From Amborella trichopoda (taxonomy: Eukaryota; Streptophyta; Magnoliopsida; Amborellales; Amborellaceae): a stretch of DNA of 64,000 bases. Location of the stretch: NCBI RefSeq assembly GCF_000471905.2, contig NW_006499436.1:5141272-5205271 (forward strand), read 5' to 3'. Numbering within the stretch: the stretch's first letter is position 1; every line of letters begins with the position of its first letter. This document shows, piece by piece, positions 1 through 9,613 of this stretch. Both the position numbers and the translations under genes were made by a program. A model generated the notes under the pieces. That model had not been told where the DNA came from. It saw nothing but the letters and a program-made list of their open reading frames with translations, and made no database searches.

Positions 1-1549
1 CTATCTGTCACTTCCTGAGATCAGTCAACATCCACGTTGCAGGAACACAGATACGTTTGTCGGTATTTGACATGGATACAAGGCGCCCGATATCTCATGC
101 CATGAAGAAGATGATTCACGACACAGCTATATTTCAAAAGACAACTATATCCAACAATTGTTTTACTAGTATTTCATTTCATGCATGGAACAAGAGATGA
201 TATACCTTAATTGGCTGAATTGTAGACATTTTGAAAGTTTCATAGACATTCTCAAAGTTCATGTGTCTAGAAATAGAAAAGAAGGTCAAGCCTCTAAATT
301 GATGCAATCAATGGTTAATAAACAAGAAGATGAATCCAAAATAATCTGCTTCCGTTCATGTGTCAATACGTGTCCATCACAAGTATGGCACCCAAACAAA
401 AGAATCCATGTAAAATAGGTCAAGTGGTCAACATAAGTCGGACTAATCAGACACACCACGGCAAAAAGCAAATCTGATCATCCACAAAAGAATGCTAGTT
501 TCCTCTAGTATGGGCATGCTTTAAGGATGACTATACACAAGTAGATATTATTTTATAAACGTCAGATTTGGAATGAATGGACCGTACTCAATACTCCATT
601 TTCAATTGAAGCAACGATGACGTGAGCATCTTTCGAGAATATAGTGCACACGTGTATTGTATATTTCCTAATAGTGCTAAGATGTACCTCTAGAGCTTAT
701 TTTCTATGAAACCTGTTTAAAATCTCTTTCATATCATGTGCTATCTTTTGCCACAGCCATTCAAACCTCCTCTCCCATCATTTTTTTATCAAAAACTCTT
801 TCATAGTATGTGTTCTATTATGCCACAGCCATTCAAACCTTCTCTCCCATCATATTCTTATCTGTTTCAAATAGTGTTACTGTAAATTATATTGATAGAA
901 ATTCATTGTTGTTGACATCAAGTTCAATATTGAAAAAACTACTATGAGTCTGTTGTGTTTATTCTTCATGATTCTTGTTCAGTTTAAGACCCATTGAATG
1001 GAAGTTGAATAAAAGACTTCACCGCGCTGACATACTTTCTTGTCAACACAACTGCTTATAAACTTTCTAAAAGATCACTGCAACTCTAATTTGGTATACT
1101 TCAGTTATTTGGACCAAGAAACTTCCTGCATTAAAACTTAAACATTCGTGTCCAGACCAACACGGGGTTGTAGTAGTAGCCGTGGTAATAGTAAGAGAAA
1201 GCAAAGATGCCACAGTAGTAGTCATTGTGTTCAAACAGACATAGGAGACTACTAGTAGTAGTAGTAGCAGTAGCAGTAGCAGCAGCATAAATGGCATTGT
1301 AAAAGACATACCCAGTAGCAGTAGAAGTAGTTATTCATGTGCAAAAAAAACCGGTAACAGTAGTAATAGGAAAATAGAACTGTAGAAGTAGTAGTAGTAG
1401 TAGTGTGATGATGACGACGATGATAATGGTGACACAACATCAATTGCAGAAGAAAAAAGCAATGGATCTAGGACATCCCAACAAATGTTAGATGATCATG
1501 ATATGATATAAACACAATATATTCAGAAGTAAACGAACCAATAGTCCAC
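1..1549. other. Presumed intron 2 of the left-edge gene; low-complexity TAG/CAG tracts
   Basis: No exon of the methyltransferase-like gene could be read here on the minus strand. The stretch holds imperfect trinucleotide tracts (TAG/CAG at about 1250-1345 and 1385-1440), which produce spurious leucine- and histidine-rich open frames. A short duplicated phrase (tttcatatcatgtgct... at about 725 and tttcatagtatgtgtt... at about 797) is visible. Nothing else recognised. Confidence 0.4.
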
Positions 1550-1653
1550 TGTCAAAGCTGAAATCAGGAACACCAATTCCACTGAAGAAATTATTCGCCT
1601 CTTTGATAATGTGGGGCTGGTCCAATCTCCACTCATGAGCGCACCCTGAACAC
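1550..1653 (-). CDS. RNA methyltransferase-like exon 2
   Basis: 104 bases, phase-compatible with exon 1 (one base completes the split codon). It encodes CSGCAHEWRLDQPH and, further on, GIGVPDFSFDS. The cysteine pair is where the family carries an N-terminal metal or iron-sulfur-type cysteine cluster. The 3' boundary is inferred from the protein family and a weak GT donor. Confidence 0.55.
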
Positions 1654-2114
1654 CTGAAAACTCCAGACAAAACAAACAATTATTAAATAGAAATATAAAC
1701 TCAAAAACCTAGCTTTCAGATTTCAAAGTAAACGAAAACGTGAGTAGACATACTGAAAATTGAAGATAGATAGATAAATGAGAGAGAGAGAGAGAGATGG
1801 GGTAAATGAGATAAATCAACCGGTAGAGAGAGATACATTTCAAAGTGCTGGCACTGTAGAGCGGTGGATAGAGAAAGGCCTGGGTCTTGCTTGGTGAGAC
1901 TGAGAGAGTCTTTGGATGACGTTGAGGTTATGGTTAGGGTTTTATCACGATTTGGTGTTAGGGTTTGGTTTGAGCGCAGAGAAGGAGAGGAAGGAACGCA
2001 GGCGAAGGTCAAAGCCATTGCCCACCTCTCAGCAGACCTCTCTCTCAGTTTAGATGGCGTCAAAGCGATAAGGGGGGCGCATCTTATTGCAACGGCCATA
2101 CTATCTTTTGTCAT
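1550..2114 (-). CDS. RNA (uracil-5) methyltransferase-like gene, 5' end only (exons 1-2)
   Basis: Two minus-strand exons join in frame: exon 1 is 2114-1837 and exon 2 is 1653-1550, with a GT donor after 1837 and a TTTTCAG acceptor before 1653. The joined protein has a Ser/Thr-rich, arginine-containing N-terminus suggestive of an organelle transit peptide, then CQHFEMCSGCAHEW, a Cys-x2-Cys pair followed by residues ending near GVPDFSFDS. From memory this matches the plant TrmA/RumA-family RNA methyltransferases (Arabidopsis At3g21300-like), where CSGC-HE is followed by an FDS motif and then the body of the enzyme. The catalytic SAM-binding domain is not in the window; the next exon should lie left of position 1. 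The start could be 2114 or the Met at 2099. It may instead be a gene fragment, since the donor after exon 2 (A|GTGGAC) is weak. Confidence 0.55.
1837..2114 (-). CDS. RNA methyltransferase-like exon 1
   Basis: Codes for about 92 residues plus two bases. It is rich in Ser, Thr, Leu and Arg and ends in the sequence CQHFE before a GT donor (GTATCT). The Mutator-like MITE copy at 2123 begins only about 9 bases upstream of the proposed start, so any promoter must lie in or beyond that element. Confidence 0.5.
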
Positions 2115-2122
2115 TTCGGATT

Positions 2123-2546
2123 GGGAAAAGTTTATATAGAGCCGAGGCTCTAAACAATCAAATTAGAACCTACCTCAAAAAATCCACTAGGTTGTTTTGA
2201 TTCCCAAGTACTCTCAAATCGATCATCTCGATGTCAAGATCCCAAGTACTCTCAAATCGATCATCTCGATGTCAAGATGCATTGACATGAGAAAAAAAAA
2301 AGGGATTCCAAGTTTTGAAAATAGTATATTTTGTAATATATTTTTTAACCGTCAATTTTTTAAGCCTAAATACACTATTTTTTAAGCTTTAAAGTTTATT
2401 TAAAAGTTTATTTTTTTATCTTTGAAGTTTATTTAAACATAAAAACATATTTTAACGCTATCACAAAGATTTCTAGTATTGAAACTATATTTTTCCACAC
2501 TATTTGTAGGTAAGCTATTGTTTGGAGCCTACGATCTATACAAACC
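2123..2546 (+). mobile_element. Mutator-like MITE, copy 1
   Basis: Starts GGGAAAAG followed by GTTTATATAGAGCC and a GGCTCTAAACAATC box, and ends with a diverged inverted copy (TTTGGAGCC...CTATACAAACC). The body carries the family hallmarks: a TTGTTTTGAT box, a CATCTCGATGTCAAGAT box (here locally duplicated at about 2221-2274), an ACATGAGAAAAAAA box and TTTTGTAATATATTTTTT. No coding capacity. It sits directly upstream of the minus-strand methyltransferase-like exon 1. Confidence 0.7.
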
Positions 2547-2933
2547 AAAGTTTATATAAGGATACAACCTTAACATGTAGAATTGCAGATGCACCCCAAA
2601 ATTTGATCATAAAAGGTTGTTTTAATGTTGAAAAACCTTTAATTATTCATCTTGATATTGAGATGCATGAATATGAAAAAACAAAAATTGAGTCCCGTAA
2701 ATAATGCATCTTGCAATACATTATCGAGAACATCCATTTTCAAGATTTTCATATGTTGATAGATCTAGTTGATTTAAACCATTTTTTTGAGTTTAAAATT
2801 TTCTAATTAGATATGAAAATAGATTTTAGATAATCCTAATAATTTTTATGTCAAAATTATATGTTATGATTAAATTTGGAGGTGCGCCTTAATTGGATTG
2901 TTTAAGGTTGCAAGCTTATAGAAACTGCGCCCC
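2547..2933 (+). mobile_element. Mutator-like MITE, copy 2
   Basis: Abuts copy 1 head to tail. It begins AAAGTTTATATAAGG and ends AATTGGATTGTTTAAGG then AGAAACTGCGCCCC, the inverted counterpart of the family start. Internal boxes (GGTTGTTTTAATGTTG, CTTGATATTGAGATGCATG, TGCATCTTGCAATACATTAT) align with the intact copy at 8635-9019. Confidence 0.7.
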
Positions 2934-3427
2934 TTTTACCTTTTATTAGGTTAAAAGTAGGGGTGGCAACGGGTCAAATCTAGGTAAGACAGACCCGATT
3001 GGTTCCAACCCAAAATAGGGCAGTGATTTCATGCAATAGAAGTACAGTAATATAATACAACAACCTTAAAAAACCATGTTAGAGCCATTAGTTTGATCCA
3101 ACTTTTAAAATATACACTCTTTTTATTTTAATGAACAATTACAAAAAATATAAATTTAAAAACGTAACTTAGAAAGCATTTTTTTAGCCAATTAATATAG
3201 GCCATCCATTTTGGTGAGATGCATAGATCTAGGCTTTAGAATGACTTTTTTTTTCCCCATAATTTTTAGATAATTTTATTATCATTAGATTAACATTATT
3301 AAAAAATAAAAAAGTGATTTTAAATTCATAAAGGCCTAGATATTGACAAATACAAATGGCCTCGTGGTATACAATCCCATTAAAAATATATTTAGAAACT
3401 TGTCCAATTTTTTGAACTTTATATTAA

Positions 3428-3818
3428 GGAAAAGTTTATATAAGGTTACAATCTTAAAATGCATAATTAAATATACACCTCAAAAATCATATGAAAAAGT
3501 TGTTTTAATGTTGAGAAACCCTCTAATTGATCATCTCGACATCGATATGTATGAATATGAAAAAAATGAAGAATTAGAGTCGTAGAAATAGTGCATCTTG
3601 CAACACATTATCTAGACCGTCAATTTTTTAGATTTTCATATGTTTATAAATCTACTTGATTTTAACTATTTTTGAAGTTTAAAATTTTATAATTAGATAT
3701 GAAAATAGATTTTAAAATAATCTTAACAATTTTTTACCCCAAAATTACATGTTATGATAAATTTGGAGGTGCATCTTAATTAGATTGTTTAAGGTTGAAA
3801 CCTTGTAGAAACCACACC
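3428..3818 (+). mobile_element. Mutator-like MITE, copy 3
   Basis: Begins GGAAAAGTTTATATAAGG and ends TTAGATTGTTTAAGGTTG then GTAGAAACCACACC. The internal boxes are the same as in copy 2, including GATCATCTCGACATCGATATG and GCATCTTGCAACACATTATC. The overlapping 80-codon open frame at 3343-3585 is a by-product of the repeat, since similar frames recur in other copies. Confidence 0.7.
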
Positions 3819-3856
3819 TTTAAATTAATACCCCTTTTGGCATCTATTTCTATATA

Positions 3857-4235
3857 GGGTATGGTTTGCATGGGGTCACAACAAAAATAAGCATCCAAAC
3901 AGTGTCATGAGATGCAATTTTAATGTCGCAAATTGTTAACATGCTTGATAAATTATTTTTTATCTCTAATTATAGAGTTTTGAACTTCAAAAATAGTTCA
4001 AACCAATACATCTATAAACGCGAACATCGTGAAAATGGACAGTCCAGATAATATGTTGCAAGATGTACCATTTTTAAGACTTTAAATCCTATTTTTTCCC
4101 CTATTTCCACACACATCCTGGCCCAAGATGATCAATTAGATGGTTTTCCAACATCAAAACAATGTTTTTTGATGAATTTTTTATGTTCAACTTCATACTA
4201 CAATTTACGATGTCAACCTTATATAAACTCTTTCC
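3857..4235 (-). mobile_element. Mutator-like MITE, copy 4 (inverted)
   Basis: An inverted family member: it starts GGGTATGGTTTGCATGGGGTC and ends GATGTCAACCTTATATAAACTC. The internal order is reversed relative to copies 2 and 3, with ATATGTTGCAAGATGTACC and GATGATCAATTAGATGG boxes. Confidence 0.6.
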
Positions 4236-4249
4236 GTTTGTCCAACAAT

Positions 4250-5425
4250 ACCATTTAGTTTGGTACTAGTTCCAAAAATAGCATTTCGTACTGATATATT
4301 TTTGTGCCTTTAATTAAATTTGGTGCAGGCCTTTCTTTGGTTGGTTTCTCTTCATCGCACTTTTGACAGTGAATAATCTAAGGAGAAGAATAGCACCACA
4401 GTTAATGATTGCATGTTGTACATGAATAAGGATGAAACTAGATACCACCTATTTCTTAAGGGATTGTATACAATGAGACCGTTTATCTTTGATACAAGAT
4501 GATCGCAACTTCTTACAACTATTTGATGGCAATTTGATAACTTGGATGTGTCACAAAGTTCAAGAAAAATTCATTTGAAGTTTGAATTTGGTCAATGAAA
4601 TAATTACAGCCGCCCAATTTCACATCCAACGGTCAAAATTAATCTGATCACCTTGTATCGAAGGCAAAATGGTCTCATTTTATACTTTCCCCTGTTAGAG
4701 TTTTTGATATGTTGGGTTCCCAATTTGCTCTTTCGAGATCGGCTACATAGATTTTGGGTTATTTCAAGTTAATTAACCTTCTTACAATGAGGAGATGTAT
4801 TTGGATAATTTTTCAGGCCACTATTATTTGGGAGCTTTTGAGTAGAATGTTCATTTGCACAGTCGGGTAAAACTTGATCTGGAAATAATTTTAAGATCTC
4901 AAATTTTAAGGAGGTGACCACTTCAACTCACACATTAACGTCAATAAATATAAATAAATAAATAAATAATCTAATTGTACCCTTTACGCACTTGAAAAAA
5001 ACCTCTCACGATTGAATAGTTGGGAAAAGGTGGTGATAATGATACACTTGAAAAAAAACTATCTTGAGATTGAATAGAGACTATTCGTTTTAGAAGGTAA
5101 CATCCAAGTGTCATGTACCTTAAAAGTTTAATTTTTTTTAGAATAATCATCTATTAATTGTTAAGTAGCTTTAAAATTTGAAAAATTTATATATTAAGGT
5201 TGAGGCTCTAGACAGTCGACTTAAGGCGCACTCATATTAATAAAAGTTGTTTCAATGCTGAAAAACCTTCAAATCCGATCATCTCGACCTTGAGATACAT
5301 GGACATAAAAAATATGGACTCCAAGTCTTGAAAATAGGGCATCATGTAATGCATTATTTAGACTGTTAATTTTCAAGATTTCCAAGTGTTCATGGATCTG
5401 CTTGATCTACATTATTTATATATTT
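4250..5425 (+). repeat. Dispersed ~1.2 kb repeat, copy A
   Basis: Nearly the same sequence as 46748-47912, base order included: TTTGTGCCTTTAATTAAATT near 4312, TTTCTTTGGTTGGTTTCTCT near 4334, AAGGGATTGTATACAATGAG near 4458, and two lines of ACTTGAAAAAAAC. It ends in a truncated Mutator-like MITE (about 5193-5425). There is no open frame of note. A third, partial copy lies at about 43470-43700. Type unknown; the shared MITE tail in both copies means the whole block, not just the MITE, was copied. Confidence 0.7.
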
Positions 5426-6798
5426 CTCTTATGTTTAGTACTGAGAGCACCAAACTATCTCCTTCTTTTATATTCGGTATATTTTTTGTCAAAATCAATT
5501 TCATCATAGTGCATATCTAAGATTACCAAACTAAATGATATTTTTTTTTAAAAAGAAAAAGATGGAAAAAATAAAGGAAATCAATGTAAAATTCAAATTT
5601 TCTAGGACATTTTCTAAATACCCCAAAATAGTGGATATTCATGTTAAGTTCCTTAAAAAGGAAAGAAAAATCTTATTTGTTTCCATATTTTGAGCTCATG
5701 TTTTTGTTTTTCCAAAATATTACCATTTGGGTCTCCAAATTTCAAACCCGTGTCTTTTTGTCTATGATATGTCGATACAAAACTTAAAAGTTAAAACCAT
5801 TTGAGAAGTGGTTTTGGAACGTGAAGCTTGCTAGCTAAAAAACAAATTGAAAATATAATATTATTCCCTACTTCTAACTTCTACATCTAATTAGACCAAA
5901 AAATTGAAAATATTACTTATAAGCAAAAAGACTCGATCCTTTTTATCTTCCAAACCACTAAACCCTTTTGACCATGTTTTGGTGACCTCAACAACTTATT
6001 AGTTGACTATATCTCTCTCTCTTTAAACTCCATCTCTCTCCCATATCATCATTTCTCTCTAAAACCCAAACTCCATATCTCACACTCACATCATCATCTC
6101 TCTCTCTCTAAACTCCATCTCTCACACTCACATCATTGTCTCTCTCTCTAAACTCCATCTCTCACACTCACATCATCATCTATCTCTCTCTAAACTCCAT
6201 CTCTCACACTTACATCATCATCTCTCTCTCTCTAAACTCCATCTCTCTCCCTAAAACTCAAACTCCATCTTTCGATCTCTTTAAAACTGAAACTCTATCT
6301 CTCTCTCACACATAAGAAGGTGGCTCGTGTTCGAGCTCAAGCTAAACCTCTTGGCTGGTAAACTTATCGAGAAACGAAGAGAGAGAGAGATGGAGTTTGA
6401 ATATGGCGTCATTTTAGTGTTTGTTTGGATCAAAAATTTACGTCAAAGGCGTCCAGGAGGTTGTAAGATAAAAAAGATGGTGACCTTTTGCTTACAAGTA
6501 ATATTTTCAATTCTTAGGTCTTATAAGATATGGAAATTAAAAATAAGGGATAAGGAGATATTTTCCCAAAAATAAACAAGTGTCCTTGGTTCCGAAATTG
6601 AAGTTCCGAATCGACAATGCTTGTGCCCCTTATGAGTGAATAAGTAGGTTCAAACCGGTCTTCGACTTAGTTTGAAACTTCAAGTTCCAAGAGTTTTGGA
6701 TGGGGTCAATCGTCTACTCGGCAACTTTCGAATTGCTTAATTTTCAAAAAAGTCTGTTTTGGAACTTGAAGTTTCAAACCATTACTTCACATATATTA
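5426..6798. other. Intergenic DNA with a CT-rich minisatellite
   Basis: AT-rich DNA without a supported gene. From about 6010 to 6305 there is a degenerate tandem array whose unit is roughly AAACTCCATCTCTCACACT followed by CACATCATCATCTCTCTCTC, about 40-55 bases long and repeated four to five times. The short frame at 6327-6575 just after it has no recognisable product. Confidence 0.55.
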
Positions 6799-7277
6799 GG
6801 GTGCGGTTTGTATAATATAAGTAGAGTAAAGTGCACCTTTAAATAATGTCAATAAATGTGGTTTCAATACTGGAAATCTTTTTGATAGTTTTAAATTTTA
6901 TTTTCATCTCTAATTATAGCATTGAAAGCTTACAAAATAGTGTAGATCGAGCAGATCTATGAAAACTTAAAAATCATTAAATTGATAGTCAAAAAATGTA
7001 TTACAAGATGCAGTTTGTGTATTTGTCTATGTCAAAAGCACTGGTTTGTACAAGGCACTAGAGAGGGGAAGAGGGCTTGACGCTAGAAGACAGCTAAAGA
7101 GGGCAAAGCACTATTTCCAAAACTTAAAATCCATCTTGTTCTCATGTCCATGTATCTTGAGGTCGAGATGATCAATTTGAAAGATTTTTGAACGTCATAA
7201 CAACTTCTTATAGTGAAATTTTTGAGGCGCACCTTTAGTTGAATGTTTAGAGCCCCACACTTATATAAACGATTTCC
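6799..7277 (-). mobile_element. Mutator-like MITE, copy 6 (inverted, with an insertion)
   Basis: Starts GGGTGCGGTTTGTATAATAT, close to the outer end of the intact copy, and ends CTTATATAAACGATTTCC. At about 7017-7100 a stretch (TTTGTCTATGTCAAAAGCAC...AAAGAGGGC) interrupts the family order, so this copy carries an extra insertion of about 80 bases. Confidence 0.6.
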
Positions 7278-7797
7278 TATTAGTTTTCTTGCTCTCATAC
7301 TCAATGAAACGCATATGAATTATTGGAGATATTTTCATATTATTTCGCTGCCCATTTCGTTTACCTAGAAGATACTCATGAGAAGGGGAGGTAACACATT
7401 TTATGAGAACTTTTTTTTAAAAAATAAAAATAAAAATTTATTAGCTTGAAGGTCTCAATTTCAAATGATTTTGCTTCAACTGGTAACACATATTTTTATC
7501 AAGGACCCGCGACCAAGCCTACATATGTAGAAATGCGGGCCTATTAATAAATCTATTTTTGAGATGGATTTTTGGACTTAATTTTGAAGGGCATGTAATC
7601 TCTAACATGGAGATCATGAATATAAAAGAATAAGTAACTTTAAAAAACTAAAAATAGCAATTGTAGTAAAAGACATTTGGGCCTTTAGTTTACATTATTT
7701 TTAGATGGAATGCTTTACATTTTTTGGACGTATGTAGTCATGTGGTCCAGCCCACATGAAACAATTTTCCTTTTATCAATGGGTGAGAGGTTCCTAC

Positions 7798-8187
7798 GAG
7801 GCGCCGACCTTATACTCTTCAAGTAAGGTGCACCTCAAAATTTTTACTTGGAGATGCAATTCTGTATCAAAACTTTATGAAGGTGTGAAAATCCTTATTC
7901 ACCCCTAGTTATGGAATTTAGTTTGAGAAACAATACAAATAAAAAAAATCTACAAATACTTAAAAATCTTGAAAATAGATAATCAAAATAACTTGTTACA
8001 AAATGTACTATTTTTATAACCTATAATTCTTTTTTTTTTCTTTATAGCTATATATTTTGTAATCGAGATTTTGAAATCGAGATAATCATCTGAAGGTTTT
8101 ATAACTATCTAACATTCTTTCTACTAGATTTTTGAGGTACACCATACTCCAAGAGTATTAGGTAGTAGCTTTGTATAAACTTTTTAT
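7798..8187 (-). mobile_element. Mutator-like MITE, copy 7 (inverted)
   Basis: Starts near GCGCCGACCTTATACTC and contains AAGTAAGGTGCACCTCAAAA, then ends TTTGTATAAACTTTTT. The internal boxes are diverged but run in the same inverted order as copy 6. Confidence 0.5.
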
Positions 8188-8204
8188 TTTCTCAAATGCA
8201 CAAA

Positions 8205-8586
8205 TGTGCTGCAGTTTCTATATGGCACAGGCTCTACCAAAAAAAGTAAACGTTCATTTTGAAATCTTGTTTAAAACGCACTTCGAGTATGGGAAATCGT
8301 TATGATGGTTCTAAATCTATGTTTACCACCGGTTACTCGTTATGATGGTTCTAAATCTATGTTCACCACCTGTTACAAAGTTTGTAGCTCAAAAAATTGT
8401 ATAGATCTTGATATCCATGTACACTTGAAAATGGATTGTTTAGATAATGTTTTACAATATACAATATTTATAGGGGTTTAAATCTGAATTTTTTTCATAA
8501 CTACACGGTCAAGATCAAGTTGAAAGTTTTTCAATGGCTAAATTGTAATTTCTAGTGAGTTTTGAGATGAGGCTTCACTTTTTCCC
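8205..8586 (-). mobile_element. Mutator-like MITE, copy 8 (inverted, diverged)
   Basis: Starts near CAGTTTCTATATGGCACAGG and ends GAGGCTTCACTTTTTCCC. About 45 bases are duplicated inside (CGTTATGATGGTTCTAAATC at about 8289 and 8338). It is followed 48 bases later by the intact copy in the opposite orientation. Confidence 0.45.
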
Positions 8587-8634
8587 ATAAGGCCTAGGTC
8601 TTACTTTACCATTTTCCAATGCCTATTTTCAGAA

Positions 8635-9019
8635 GGGAAAAGTTTATATAGAGCCAAGGCTCTAAACAATCAAATTTGAGCATATCTCAAAAATTTCACT
8701 AAAAGAGGTTGTTTTGATATTCAAATATCTTCAAATTAATCATCTTGATATCAAGAAGCATGGACATGAGAAAAAAATTGCTTTCAAGTTTTGAAATTAA
8801 CATATTTTGTAATGTATTTTTGGATGGTCAATTTTCAATATTTTCAAGTTTTCATAGATCCGTCATTATTTTTTAAGCTTCAAACTTTATAAATAAATAT
8901 AAAAAGATATTTTAAGACTTTCACAGAGATTTCCAAACCAGACTTCCCAATACTAATACTATTTAAAGGAAGGCTCTAATTTGATTGTTTAGAGCGTAGG
9001 CTCTATACAAACCGCACCC
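8635..9019 (+). mobile_element. Intact Mutator-like MITE (copy 9) in the COG2 promoter/leader
   Basis: 385 bases flanked by a perfect 9-base direct repeat, TTTTCAGAA, at 8626-8634 and 9020-9028. The ends are inverted: GTTTATATAGAGCC...GGCTCTAAACAATCAAATTT on the left and AATTTGATTGTTTAGAGC...GGCTCTATACAAACCGCACCC on the right, about 35-40 bases of terminal repeat beginning with G. A 9-base duplication plus G-initial long terminal repeats is the signature of Mutator-like elements. No coding capacity. Its right end is 129 bases upstream of the COG2 ATG, so it is in the promoter or 5' leader. Confidence 0.85.
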
Positions 9020-9034
9020 TTTTCAGAATTGCCC

Positions 9035-9061
9035 ATGAAGGCCGGTAGAACGACGCCTTAA
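9035..9061 (+). promoter_or_regulatory. Possible upstream open frame in the COG2 leader
   Basis: An ATG at 9035 opens an 8-codon frame ending TAA at 9061, 87 bases before the COG2 start. It would matter only if transcription begins upstream of 9035; the transcription start cannot be read from the sequence. Confidence 0.3.
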
Positions 9062-9148
9062 ATTTCAGTGAGAGGAACGGTCACCAGGGAGTCACCATTT
9101 CCCCCCCTCTTCTCCCTGCAAATTCAGAGTTAAAAAACCATAGTAACA

Positions 9149-9613
9149 ATGGCGGATCTCATCCTTCAATCGCCTGTGAACCCTAGATCAACCTCCGATC
9201 TTTTCGGTGACCCTCACGATTCTCAACCCCTCTGGTTCAAAAAGGAGGTCTTCTCTCAACAGGACTTCGATCCAGATGCCTATGTAGCTGATCTCCGACG
9301 CTTTGTTCCCCTCGAAAGCCTCAGAGCAGAGCTCAGAGCTCATCTCTCTACCCTAAAATCTGAGCTTGTTGAGCTAATTAACAGGGATTATGCAGATTTT
9401 GTGAGCCTCAGCACTAAGCTTGTCGATGTGGATGGTGCGGTTCTGAGGATGAGGGCTCCATTGAATGAGCTCAGGGCTCGAATTTCTCAGTTTAGGGCGA
9501 GCGTTGAGGCTTCTTTCACTTCCCTGAGGGATGGGTTGCAGAAGAGGGCTGATGCTGCAGCTTCGAGGGAGGTTCTCGAACGCCTTCTTGATACATCTCA
9601 TGTTGTCTCCAAG
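9149..9613 (+). CDS. COG2: COG2 exon 1 (residues 1-155)
   Basis: Starts at the ATG in AACAATGGCG, a good plant context, and ends CCAAG|GTGGGT in phase 0. It encodes the N-terminal COG2 domain: the acidic/aromatic DLFGDPHDSQPLWF motif, then a long heptad-rich helix (LRAELRAHLSTLKSELVELI and onward) that mediates lobe A assembly in the family. Confidence 0.93.

Noticed and set aside
9374-9601. Antisense frame over COG2 exon 1
   Set aside because: Shadow of a well-supported coding exon.
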